64,000 nt of DNA, from positions 50,323,470-50,387,469 of the forward strand of contig CM055103.1 of NCBI GenBank assembly GCA_029204225.1. Direction: 5' to 3'. Both the position numbers and the translations under genes were made by a program. The notes under the pieces are model-generated. The model ran no database searches, was not told the DNA's origin, and saw only the letters and a list, made by a program, of their open reading frames with translations. Shown here piece after piece: positions 1 through 14,400 of the stretch. Origin of the DNA: Diphasiastrum complanatum (lineage: Eukaryota > Streptophyta > Lycopodiopsida > Lycopodiales > Lycopodiaceae). Numbering within the stretch: the stretch's first letter is position 1; the number at the start of each line of letters is the position of its first letter.

Positions 1-467
<467 letters not shown>

Positions 468-539
468 TCACATTATTGCTATTTTTCGTTCTAAAACTTA
501 GAAACCTTAAAAAAACCCTAATTTTTTTTAAAAACTACG

Positions 540-937
<398 letters not shown>

Positions 938-938
<1 letters not shown>

Positions 939-2433
939 GGGATTAATTTACAGGCTATTATCCTCTCATTCTATAAAGCATTAAATACACCTACAACCCT
1001 GATGTAGTTGGCCTTGACTGAGCTTGAAATTTGTAGAGTGCCGTCCTATTGGAGATGAAGGGTGTCATTTAATGTGCCACCCCAAGTATTACATGATGAT
1101 GAAACTGATGAATAACATCCATTCTCAAGGTTTGCCCTATTTTCTCCTTGCAATCCCATTGGTTGTCATGTTGATGACTTAAAAATAGGAGACCTCATGG
1201 ATGGAATTAGGAATACACAACCCTCTTGGATGTAATATGAGAATATGTAGCCCTCTTGGATGGAAGTGTAAGTTATGGAAGATTCTTGTGACCACATACT
1301 AAGCTTGATAAGGCGAATTAAGGATTGTCCTTTGCATAAAGGACAATAAAGGATTGTCCCATTGTCTCATTGCTACTACACCTAAAAAAAGAGGATATGC
1401 CAAATTCTTTTTATAGTATGCAAACCATTAACTTCCACTATACCCAATACGTGATGAGACAAGTAAACTCTAAGATAAATCTCCATAGTATGCTCATTGA
1501 TCATTTTCAGGGATTTGGGTTTTAGGTGAAGCTTGAGTTTTCATTTAACTTTCATTTAGTTTTACCAAATAATTAATTTTTAATGATGGCCTTCAAATGA
1601 CATTTAGTAAAGTTTTATGGGTTTCATTGAAAGGCTAAGAAGGGCATAGGCAACATGAAAGTGTAAAGTGAAAGCAAGATTGTTGAGTGGAGGTAAAAGA
1701 AAAGCTCTTTTGAAAAACACCTAGAGAGTTTTATACAAAGTTTTAAATCAAACCAAGGAAATCTACACCCACATGAAATCACACCATGAAATAGTCTATA
1801 TAGAATGGGGTACGAAATAAAAAAATCTACAATGAGGATGCCTTGTAGTCTTTGCATAGTTGCAACGAGCGCTGATAGCCAATGGTTTTCAGCGGTGTGG
1901 AATAATTTCTTTTTGATTTTTGTAAGCTATATAAAAATACGGTGACTTGATAATAAAAAATGATTATTTTGTAAAAGAAATGAGTAATGCCAAAATGTGT
2001 TTGCCCATGAGGAAGCCACAATGGGGTAGACAAAAAAAATATGGAATCGTCTCCTAATACTGTGCGTTGCCCCACCTGGGACTCTACATACATTTCAAAT
2101 AAGTCCCATCGGTGCATCCCATTGTGGATACCATCTACATAGGAGTTTAAAATGGTTGCCTAGATGCTTGTCCCTTAACTCCATGCTAAAAGCAATGATG
2201 ACTCACCTACATCATCAATCATGTTACTCACATTACACGTTGGGAACAACAACTCCCTCCTAGTCCCTTCCCATGATGGCAATGCAAGTTTGCATTAAAA
2301 ACACTCTCACACCCATATTTTCATTCCATAACCCTCCCCATACCATACCATACCATACCAGGTACCTCTTTTTATTCCTCCCTTTATTATTATCTACATT
2401 CATCCTTTTATTTGGAAAACAAAAAGAAAAAGA

Positions 2434-2440
<7 letters not shown>
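938..2440. other. Intergenic, no gene recognised
   Basis: No ORF with a recognisable family. Its right part is the upstream region of the hydrolase gene at 2782. I could not pick a TATA box or start site with confidence. Confidence 0.4.

Positions 2441-2479
<39 letters not shown>
2441..2479. repeat. (GA)n tract in the leader or promoter of the hydrolase gene
   Basis: About 20 GA units follow an A/G-rich run, roughly 300 bp upstream of the ATG at 2782. GA/CT tracts in plant leaders and proximal promoters can bind GAGA-type (BBR/BPC) factors. A role here is inference. The tract may simply be transcribed as 5' UTR. Confidence 0.6.
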
Positions 2480-2481
<2 letters not shown>

Positions 2482-2781
2482 TTGTACTGTGTGTGTGCAT
2501 TTCTTTCGAGGTAGAGAGGAGCTGTAGCTGTAGTTTTCAAGTGGTCTCTTTGCAAGAGTGATATAGAGGAGCTTTTGATAGTTGTTGCTCCCATATCCCT
2601 TGGTGGGTTTGCGAGATATGGAGGCTTGAGGTTTTTGCACAAGATTTTTGTTGCAGTGGGTTTGTCAGACTTGTCGCTCTCTGTTTCTTCCACTCTTTTC
2701 TGTGCTGCCCAATAACAGAAATGTGACTTGTAACTGTTCAAAGCGGAAAATAGTATATCTAGCTAGCAACAGGCAGATGAA

Positions 2782-4178
2782 ATGGGAGCAGTTACATCAA
2801 CTGTGGCGGCAAGATTTGCCTTCTTTCCTCCCACGCCACCTTCTTACAAAGTGGTCAAGGATGAACTGACAGGAAAGCATATCCTTACGGATGTGCTCAA
2901 CCGGGAGCATGTGGACGTTCATGTGCTGCGGACGAAGCGTGGGCAAGATATAGTGTCTGTGTATGTGCGGCATCCCTCGGCTCGACTCACCGTAGTCTAC
3001 TCTCACGGCAATGCAGCTGATCTTGGGCAGATGTACGAGTTGTTTGTCGAGCTCAGCATGCACCTCCGAGTGAATGTGATGGGGTGATTACCTCTCCATT
3101 TCCTTTGTGCTGCATATTGTAGCATTATTGCTTCCAGTTCTGTGTTTTTTGGGGGTACCCCTTGTAACATGAGTTAATCATACTAATTTTTTATTTGTAC
3201 AAATATAAATCAAGTGTTGCCCCGAGCTCAAGGCTCCAAACAAGACACAGCAGGCATTGTTCCTCCAACTGCAGCTGCAGTGACACTCTTAGCTAACTCG
3301 ACCTGTTGGTCTTGACAGTTCTGTGTTTTTGAGAAACCCAAAAAGCTCTTAAGGTGTGACCAGTCCCTTCAGGGTTGAGAGGTGATTGGTGTTGATAAAA
3401 GTAGGTCAATATGAGACGAGAGTAGAACAGAAGATATATTCATCGAGCAACATATTACACTAAATAAATGCACAACCTCACAAAAGGTTGCAAAGTGTTA
3501 ACTTCAAAGAGTATTTACAGACCCAAAAATAGATGCCAATGACCCATGGTGGTGTACAGGAGCTGGGATTACCCCGGTCAGAAGTAATCAAAAGCAGGAA
3601 AATACTCTCCTCTCACAAATTGGGGTTATCGCAACTTGGGGGCAGGGGTCGCAAATCACGATTCTGACTCAAAGGGGATGCCCATTCTCTCAAAACGTCC
3701 CCTAAAAATCTGGATATTTTCCCGAGTCCTGCCCAATAGGGATGGGCCCTTAGTCTGCCACTGAGCTACTTAGTTTGATAATCAAACGCTAGGATTGATT
3801 GTTATTAAGGGTGTAATGTTGGAATGGGCAATGGTTATTGGATAGCTAGTTCAAATCTTACATTTCATTACAACAAGGGATCCAAGGGTTGGCACACTTG
3901 GTTAGCTTGGCATCCAAGGTTTCTTTGGTGACTGGTCCCAGATTCAAGCCCCCCTTGGAAACCAAGATGCATTACATCCAAAGTTCCTTTGGTCCCAAGT
4001 TCAAGCCCCTTGGAACCCAAGGTGCATTACTTGGTCTAGTTTACAATGAGAAAATGAGAGAGATGGTAAAAGTGTGCATTATAAGCATCTCCTATGGTTC
4101 ACAAATAGAAGAATTATGCAGGAAAGGAAAATAGGAACAAGAAAAGACATAGAGGTACTAGGAGTCATGATGGCTTTG

Positions 4179-4214
<36 letters not shown>

Positions 4215-7200
4215 TATAATTGGAAGCCAATTTTGCAATGTATGCTGATTAAGATAAGGATGGATCAGTTAGGCAATATTGCAGAAGTGCAGTCATATTT
4301 CTAACGCCAACTTCTCTATGTATAGTGATATAGTTCCAACCCTGTTGTCTTACTATTTCTACACCTAGCTGTCCTTATTACCCAATATCAAGCTTATTCC
4401 ATTAGATTTTTTTTGCAGATTTGTACTTGATATCTAACAATGATGTGTGTGATCAAAGGACCAAAGTTTGTGGCATGGGATGTAAGTTTGGACTCAAGGA
4501 AGTTATAGCTTCCTTAGTATGATAAGTTGATTGTTAGAACCTTGTTCACATTGCAAGGCCCAAAGCACATTGTGAACTTCATCATGGTTTACTCTATCCT
4601 TCATCTTCGCATAAGCAATTAAGACCTAGGACGTCAGTCTTAGTATAACTTCATGAAATTTATGGTCAATGTATTTTTATTCATGTTAGCTATACCTACT
4701 TGGATGGATGCTAATCATGTGAGTACATTTGTTGTAACATACAATCTTTTGTATGAAAGACGATTTGTGATCGAAGACTTTGTGGATGAACTTATCAATG
4801 TTTAAGATTGCGTGCCCTTTTCTTGTATGGAGGTACTATTGAATTTTTTTTATTGATATCTTATATGTAGCCTTACCAATCAAACGTTAAGTTTTACGAC
4901 TTAGTCCTTGTTAACACTTGTAAAGATCGCTACATTGTCTAGGTGGCCTTGCCAGTCAAAGGTAAGACTTCGATTCAACAAGTCAATGAACTTCATAAGC
5001 CATTTCATCTTCTTCTATTATATATGCCCCACCTTTGATACTTGCATGAGCATCACACTTTTGTTGTGTTATTTTCAAAACCCCACTTGATGTTCATGCG
5101 AGGCATGGGAAGTGAATGAAGGGGTATCCTGCTCTTGATATGTATCTCTTGTGTTGGAATGCTAGGAAAGGCTGATTCAAGAATATAGGACAATCAAATT
5201 AGGTTGTGCCTTTTGATGAAGTTGTAGTGTCGATAACCACAACCTTTCGTTTAGACATATGGAGAGCAACCGAGTGTGTCACTTTAACAATAAATCAATC
5301 AAGTCCAGAGAGTGTGTAGGGGATTAAGGGCTTGCTTGGGAAGTTCTCTGGTCAAGAAAGTCAAACCAGTGGAATCTATAACTGTTTGGGCACCCCATCT
5401 TGATAAACACTATGGTTAATGCCATGCCAAATAATGATAAGATATTTTAAGTATTTCTAGGTCTAAATAGCATGGTTCACCATCTAGTATTATGATAAAG
5501 GAGTGGGCAAAATTGCTCAAGCATGTGTTTGGTTGGAAGTTTCACAAGCGATCATTTGATGCAACTCCCATTCTTGTGATCATGAGTAAAGAGGTTCCTA
5601 AACCTTTAGAAACGACATTGGAAGCTTTCTTTCAGCTAACCATTCAAGGTGGGGTATTTCCCTTTGAAGATGTCCTCTTCCTCCTCCAGGGAGAGGTTGT
5701 TGGTGTCATCTTTATTATTAGAATTTGAGATCGAAGGATTTCCGAATCCCTCTATGGCTCCCCTCCTTCCCCAAAGTGCCACCATAGGCATGCTGCTTGA
5801 CTTTGAGCCTAATCTTAGGTTTAGAAGAATTAAATGGATTTACAACATGACCTCATACAACATGTATAGTAAGAATTGCCAAGGTCCTTACTATATGATG
5901 TTCGGCTGATCAGCTGTAGTTCAAAAGTGGAATTGATTAGATCAGAAAAGGAAGTCCAAGTATAGAATGTTAGTTTTACAAAGTATTGATGAACTGGAGG
6001 CTTCTTTTATGCTATGTAAATGGACATTCTCAGCTCAGATATAACGCAAAATCTGATGCTACTGACTTTCATACTGTCCTTTGTCTGTGCTCAATAAAAT
6101 GATTTATCATGCCTTTCAAGTATTCTCCAGCTAAATCTTGCCAAATATGTGCATTTGTCAAGGTTTCAGAATCTGGGTTTCACTCAGACGAAATGCATAG
6201 TTGTGCCGATTTTGTACTGACTTCACAGCAAGCCCTATCTCACATTTTGAAGAAATGGCTGTGACCTTTATGCCTGAAAACCTTCTTGGCCTTTTTTTCA
6301 GGTACGATTATTCAGGATATGGAGCTTCCACAGGGAAGGTAGAGTGCCATTTTTTTAACCCTCTATACACTTCCGAAGTCCATTGCAATGTTCAATGGAT
6401 CAAGCAAAGCTACGAGCTTTTTTTTAGGAACAATACTCACGAAGGTATGCCTAATGTGCAATTTTCTCAATCAGAGAGTATCTTCATTGTCAAAATTTTG
6501 GTTGTCACCTCTTTTCTTTATGTTTTTCTCTACAGCCAAGTGAGGTAAACACCTATGCTGACATAACAGCAGCATATGAGTGTTTAGAGCGTGAATATGG
6601 AACTCGAGAGGAAGATGTAGTTCTTTACGGCCAGTCTGTTGGTAGTGGCCCAACTCTGGATTTAGCAGCTCGGTTGCCCAGATTAAAAGCTGTGGTCCTC
6701 CATAGTGCAATATTGTCAGGATTGAGAGTTATGTATCCAGTGAAGCGCACTTACTGGTTTGATATTTACAAGGTGATGAATTTGTCAAAAGTTGGGTCAT
6801 TTCTTTGTTGATTAAGGAAAGCTTAAAGTTATTGCATGCTTGCAGTAATACAAATAGAGGTTGTCTGGATTGTTGACACATGCAGATTTCTTGGGTTTTT
6901 TGCAGAACATTGATAAAATTGGACAAGTGAACTGCCCTATTCTTGTGATGCATGTAAGTCTATTAAGCTTTGCTTAATTTTCTGAAAAAGTTGATGTATC
7001 AGGTTACATTTTGAGAGCCCAAGCATGCTAAAGTCATATAGTTTTACATTTTTCATAACCGTTCAATACTCTAAGCAGGGAGAGTTTCCTGAGCTGATGT
7101 AATATCTGCAATGCCATGCTGCTTCTCACTTACGCTCCAGCTTTTGTATTCTTTTGAGGCTTCGATCTCTGTTTTCTCTTGGCCTATATAACCAATCTTT

Positions 7201-10200
7201 AGTATCATGTATAATAGTTTGTTCCCTGAAAAGAGTGAGAGAAAATTTTGTTCTGGAATGATTGCCAGCTTGTAATTAATCAGAATCAAGTACAACTTGA
7301 CAGTAGTTTCAAATGTTCAGAAGCTTACTAAATCAGATGTTCTCTCAGAACTCTGCTGTCTGAAAGTTTTTATGTCCATTAAGTCTTTTCACAACTGCCA
7401 ATTGGCATAAATTAATTTCCTTAACTCTTCCTTATTAACTAAAGCATTACACAAATTTTGTCAATTGGCTAGATTTGTGGGTTGATTAGTGTCAAATGAA
7501 ATATTGGAAGCAAAACTTGATTGAACCATGAACAATTTGATGCCATGCTGGGTAACCTTTGGCATGTGGCTAGGCAACCAACAATAGATTTTGTTAGTCA
7601 TGTAAATAAGTCCTTGCATGGGCGTTTGTCCCATAGCTTGACATGCGAAAGGAAGTTGCCTGATGGCCCTCTTGTTTCTGCCTTGCAATTAAAGAAATAA
7701 GGTTTTGAGTGTTTGTACTTACGTCTTTTGAATGCAAATGACATTGTCGATGAATCTCATGTTTCAAGTTATAAAAAAGTAGATAGGCAAGTGCATAGTA
7801 ATGTGTTGCATTTTATATCAAATAAGTGAGCATATTTTTGCATTGCAATCTCTTGAGACAACATCCGCATTTGCACTAGAGCATAGTGAACTTCGAGCTC
7901 TAGATGAGTCTATTGGGCAGGAGTTTATGTATGTTCCCATTTAGGACAACCCGGCCGGGTTATTCCCTAGTAGAAATGTGGAACACAGGATTCAGCTGGT
8001 TCCAGAGGCAGGATTTGTCTGTCAACCTCCTTATAGGGTCAGCCTTAAGGAAGAGGAATGTGTGTAGATTATCATGCCACAAATAAGACTATGATGTGGA
8101 ATATGCATCCTATGCTTCAAATTGTTGGATGCATTGCATGGAGCAAAGGTGTTTAGCAAGATCAATCTTAAAAGTGGCTATCATAAGGTTCATATTATGG
8201 AGCATTATGTGTCGAAGACAACGTTTTGTAGTTGGCTTGGACATTATGAGTTTTTAGTCATGTCTTTGGATTGGCTAACGGTCCAGTTACGTATATAATG
8301 CTAATGAACTACTTATTTAGGGATGATATTTGTAAGTTCACCGTTAATTTATTGATGACATGCTAGTCTACAATAAGTCATTTCCTTACCATAGAGGGCA
8401 TCTAGAAAAAGTATTTAGGGCATTGCAATGTTTGTGTGCCAATGGTAAGAAATCCAAGTTGTGTGTGGCTTGGGTGGTTTACCTTGAACCACAATGTGTG
8501 AACTCCAAGGTAAGGTTTTTTACTAGATTTAGACTCACAAAATTTAAACTTGACTTGCATGCAAATCTATCCTTGAGTTTTACTCAATTCTTCATAAATA
8601 ACAATGGAATTCTAGGAAATTTGACATCAAATAGATAAATAGATTGAAAAATCTATACCAAACAATCACATCAAGTATCGCATAGAGAAGTGATGAGGGG
8701 TCAAGAAAACCCACCTATGGAAGGAAAACCCTTATTATGTTAGACCAATTGGCAAAACCCAATCACATAAACAAGGATTTGGTAATTTTAAATACTTGCT
8801 AAGGTTTGGCAATCCTAGAAATGAATACAAAATTTAGATGAAAGCAAAAGCCAACCTTTTTTTAACTTGACATGCAAATCACAATTCTAGACTATCAAAA
8901 CAATGGAAAATAGTTAGATAGACATCGGTTATGCATACATGTAAGGGTAGAGAGCTCAAAAGGGTTTACGTCCAAGAAGAATGGAGTGGAGAACAAGTTC
9001 GTGCAATGGTTTTGGCAAGGATAATGAAGAAATTCAAAGCCTTGGAAGTGGGTAATGCATGCATGCAACTGGTTCTGGGTTTCTTTTATCCAATATGGAA
9101 CCTTTTGAGTATGAGAGCTTAAGAGTGGTTCCAAAATGGTAGTAGGCCGAGTGTATGAGTGAGTGGGTTATTATTTGAATAGGTGATAGCCCGCAAGCTC
9201 CTGTGGGAGAAATACGATATGATCTGGAGCTATGCATCAAGGTGAACAGATGGTTGGTGTAGGTCATGTTGCAGTAAAAACATCTCTCTGATCATAAGTG
9301 CGACACATCTCGGATCATCGTATGCTATAAGGGACCGCAGTGTGACATGAGTCTCTTTGAAAAGGCAATGGTATCTCCCTCTGATTTCGTAATAGACTAG
9401 ACATCTAAACAAAAAGTGCTCCTCTGACTCCACCTCAGACATTGAACATAACTGACAGATCCGCTCCTCACGTGGGACACCATGGAAACGTTCAATCTCA
9501 ATCTCAAGCTGATGTGATGAGACTCGTAGCTGACCCAGTGTGAATCTCAAGCCATGGGATAATCCAGAATCTACGTGGTAGAACTGGGGTCCCCACGTCA
9601 TCCATCTCCAAGAAATGAGCCTGTAATAGTATGACAAGTGATAGCCCAGACTGTGAAGCTGATGAGATGATGAGTGCAGAGAGAGAGAGAAAGACATGAG
9701 TTAGTTACGTGAGGAAGACAGGTGTCATAGCTGAGCATCAGTTGTTATCCATGTCCGAAACAAGGTTCACTACCTTATCAGCTTGATTGCAACTAAAATT
9801 AATACGTCCAATCTTCCCAAACATGAAATTCAAAGTTAGCAATACATCCTGTCCTATAGCACAAACCGTATCAGGGCAGATGCCATACTGATCAGTACAA
9901 GAGCAAAAGGAATGTATTAGATTCATATTAGCATACTACACGTAAGAAGCCATCTTGCTATACACAGATGAAAAGAGACTTGGCTTCGGCATCGGTGCTA
10001 GGTACTAGGGCAGATCCGTGCCATACTAGTCCCAGGAACTCCCACGAGAATCGATGGGAGTCCAAGCACCTTATGGCTTGGGCAAATCCATGCCATACAA
10101 GCACTTCAAGGCCAAGCTCTTCCTAAGTACATAGCATACTAGAAAAGCCGCTTTTTAAATCCTATCCTTGTTATAAGTATCGTACATAAATCCTTATCAA

Positions 10201-11376
10201 ATTAAAGGCATGAAACGTAGGTACTTTTGCCTGTGCTTAGAGTGGTAGAGTCTTCAGGAACTTTCAGAAACACCTGATCACCTTCTTGAAAGGTCACATC
10301 CCTACGGGTTTTATCCGCATAATGCTTAGCTCGCGCTTGTGCTACAACAACTTTTATTTAGCATATCTTGGAGTCCCTCATGTGTGCATGAATCGTCTTT
10401 AAGTGTTGGGTGAGAAAAACCATTCATATCGGAGTTACCTCGTCTAGCTTCATACCTGGTTTCGAGGCGAAGAGATTTCTTGTGAGCTACCCATCTCCAA
10501 CTGCTTTTAAGCGAAAACCTCCTTATGTACTAATAAGAGGATGCTGGAGTTTCGGTCGTCGTATTGGAATGTCTATCTCACTGTCAGAAGTCTCATCTCT
10601 ATCCCTCTTCTAGAAAAAGTGCGTAATGTGGGACTGGCTATGATCCACATCAGAAACATCCAATAAAAAGGAAGATCTCAAAGTAAACATCTCTCGCAAT
10701 AATAAACCAACACATCTCGCATCTGAGAAGGCAAGGAAAGAAGCAAGTGTAAGTGGAGTATCTTTGTATAAGCAATGGTATCTGCCTCTGATCTCATAGT
10801 AGGCTGGACATCGGAAAATAAAATGGAACTCATCCTCAATCTCTTGTAAAGAGCAGCACTGACAAATCCGTAGCGGTCGAGGTGTGTCTGTGTATCTGCC
10901 TGTCTCAATAGCAAGCTGGTGAGAAGAGACCCTAAATTGACCAAGACGGTAACGCAGGCCGAAAGATAACGTCTGAGACAAATAACCCGGCCGAATGGGA
11001 AGCCCGGAAACATCAAGCTGAAGAAGATGAGTGTGATAAAAATGAAGCTTGACCCGTGCTGGATCTGGGTGAGACCACACTGTGCTGATGTAAGCTCTGT
11101 AAATCTACTGGGGGATATATGCGTGTGTCCCATTCGGGAGATCAGATATAGATAAACCCCACCTACTCAAAAGGTCAGAAACACACTGAAACCATGAGGA
11201 CTTAGCCTGCTGACTAGCTAGAGTGTGAGAGGATGTGAAAGCTGTAGCAACATATCTGGATGAATCAAGCTCCGAGACTCTATGAATGAATGTGATAATC
11301 CGAAATATAGCCTCGACAATCAATGGTGGTAAGGCAAACTCTGCCAGTATGATATCAAACTCTGCCAGTAGAGTCC

Positions 11377-11437
<61 letters not shown>

Positions 11438-14400
11438 GTCCAAGAGCCTCCCATCAAATTGACATGGTCTCCTTATGCCATAGCTCCAAGCTCCTTCTTT
11501 AAAGCACCTACACAAAGACAACAACCACAAACACTAGGCGAGCAAGCTAGGCATCATGAAGGAGAATAGCCAAGGTAGGAGGGTGCACTCTCATATTTAA
11601 AAACAAGGGTGAAGCTTGCCAAAGGGGGTGAGGTGTCAAGGTTAAGTGTGTGAGGTGTGGGGAGACTCCAAGTGATTTAGGGATAAGAATGGTGAAGAGG
11701 TGAGTGGCAGTTGTGGAGAGTAAAGAGAGAGAGAGAGGAGGAGGGCACATTTTCCTAGGCTTCTTAGGGTCTCAAGGTAGCTAAGTTATTGAAGACATGG
11801 CAAAAGTAGTTGGCCTAACTTTTGAAGTTAGCCATTTTCAAATCCGAATCTCCTTATTATAACTTGGGAATTCACCCCAAGTAAATTCTTTCCAAGGGAG
11901 AGGTTTAGTATATGTCCATCTAATCTTTCAAAATAATCATCAATTCTAGGCCTTATTTTCTAAGAATTATTCATTCTCAATCATGGCCGAGAGAGTTAAG
12001 GGGTGTGATGATAAAGCCTCCTTAAGGTGCCCTTCTTAAGCTCAACAAGCTTTCAATTTCTTGTTTTTGTCCTTCAGGCACTTCCTCAAATACGTCCACA
12101 TACCCTTAAAGAAAGATTAGATGTCAAAGCATACCATTTCGATATGTTTTCTAAGTTCACAAATCTTCAAGTACTAGTTGTAGAACTTGCACATCTTTAT
12201 CATATTGTTAGCATAAAGACAATCTCATAAGTAAATCTCTTGGCTATAGGTATTGATGCACTTGTACATGCACATTAGACTAACAAGTTCATACATTAAT
12301 CAAATATCATTTGAATATGGTGATAACTGTTTCATCTTAATGAGCACTTCACATATTCAATCATAAAGAAATTTCATTATATATAAAACTTTGTGAGAAT
12401 GGAAGAAGTGATTGCTTTTTCTTGGGAATTAAGCCAATATTATTTACCCTGTCGATGCATAAAGAGTTGCCGTCAACGAACACATTGAACCTTTCAAAAT
12501 CGATAGTTGTGCACAAATTTGTCTGAGGCAAAAAAGGTTTCTTTGGTTTTTAAATTAGGAGGTAAAATAGCTTTTCCGTAAATGACTTCAAAGTTGCCTT
12601 GCTAGTGGATGAGTGGACTGTGTAATTATATGCAAACTCTAGAATGGAGAGGTAATGTTCCCATTGACTCTTTTGGTCACTCACATAGCTTCTTATTAGG
12701 TATATAATGGTTCGATTTGAAATCTCATTTTGACCATCAATTTGAGTGTGGATAGAGGATAAAAACTTGAGAGTAGTCCCCAAGTTGTCGAAGAGGACTC
12801 TTTAGAAGTTACTGGTGAATCTTGTATCTTTGTCATATACAATGCTCTTGGGCAAACTGTGAAACTTAAAGATGTGAGATATAAATAAGTGAGTGGCTTT
12901 AGGAGCTTGAAGCTTTTTCTTACATGGAATGAAATGGGCTTGTTTATTGAGCCTATCAATGATAGTCCAAATCATTTCATTTCCATTCTTGGTCTTAGGT
13001 AGCCTAGAGAGAAAGTCCATGGCATTCTTTTCCCATGGGGATTCAGGGATAGGTAAAGGATGAAGCAGTCATGGAGATTTAGAATCCTTGCTTGTCCTTG
13101 TTATGTGCCATACTAAACATTCATTTACATAATGTTTGATATTTCAGTGCATGGTAGGCCAATAAAAGAACCTGTTTAAAGCTTGAAGTGTAGAAGGTAT
13201 TCCCCTATGTCCAACATTAAGGAGGATTGTGACTTTCTTGTAGGTTTCTAGTTCTAAAGGTCATGCGTATACTAATTCCTTCTCTTTGGTTAAATATCCA
13301 TCTTTCAAGATATAGTCTTTATGGCCTTGATTTTTCTATAGAATCTCAAAGATACGTTTCAAGTTCGGAGCTCTAGCATATGTAGCTTTGATGAGAGTAA
13401 AGTCTTTGTGATAGGTTATAGATATGTGGTTAACTTTGGTTACTCTTGACAATGCGTTAGCAGCTTTATTGTCCTTCTCTGGGTGATGGATCATTTGAAA
13501 ATGCAAGGTAATAAGGTAGTTGGCCATTTAAGATGTTTTTCTTGGATATTGTTTGGTGAAAAAGTATCTAAGGCTTTGATGAACCATCTTAATGAAGAAA
13601 TTATTTCCTAAGAAGTAGTGTTTCCATAGCTTAAGGGCATCTAGAACAGCTAAAAGTCCTTTCTTGTATATGTCATACTGTATTTTTTACCCCTTGAAGT
13701 TTTCTACTCTCGTAGACAACGACATGGCCGCCTTGGTTTTATAATGCTCCTACAAAATCAACACTTGAATCCACTTCTGCAAAAAAGGGTTTACATAGGT
13801 TGAGAATGATAAGGACGGGTCCTATCATAAGGGCATGCTTTAAAGCATCAAAGGCATTTTATTCTTTCTTGTTTTAATGGAATCTCATCCTCTTTTTAGT
13901 GAGTTTGTGAAGGGGTTAGGCTATAAGACCAAAATGAAAGCGTATCATTTCTAACAAGAATTCACTTTTCTGACTTCTCTTTTAATTTCTAGCTTACTTG
14001 GAATGTACATGTATGGTTTAGCATATTACCAATAATTGGAATTAGTGTACAGATTTTAAGGAATGAAGACTCAGGTAATTGTAGTCTGCATTCTGTATAT
14101 GTTGTCTGTACTGTGTACCATAAACCAGCTATTGTTATTGTTTTCCTGTACAATGTCCTTAACATAATGGTTTTATTGCTTCCTTTTTATAAATCTGATT
14201 CTACCATTTGAAAAATTGGGTTCCAGTTCCGAGCTCGATTGAATTGGTGAATTTGCTGATTTGAACTTTGTTGGAAACGTTAACTTGGCATGTATATCAT
14301 GTATGCATTGAAGTTCTCATTCATGATCGATTCTTTTAATTCCCATGATCCATCTGGATTGATGTTTGATTATGGTTAACACATAAATATTTTTTCTTTT

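Larger units (their letters stand above)
3084..6301 (+). other. Intron 1 of the hydrolase gene
   Basis: A 3.2-kb intron bounded by GT (3084) and AG (6301). It contains a possible SINE (3885-4050) and a (CA)n tract (4181-4212). Otherwise no coding remnant was recognised. Confidence 0.85.

Noticed and set aside
3700-3770. Possible tRNA gene (GCCACTGAGCTACTTAG-like stretch)
   Set aside because: No cloverleaf with matching acceptor and anticodon arms could be drawn.
12027-12230. 67-codon ORF as a copia integrase fragment
   Set aside because: The resemblance (phenylalanine/leucine spacing only) was too weak to support.
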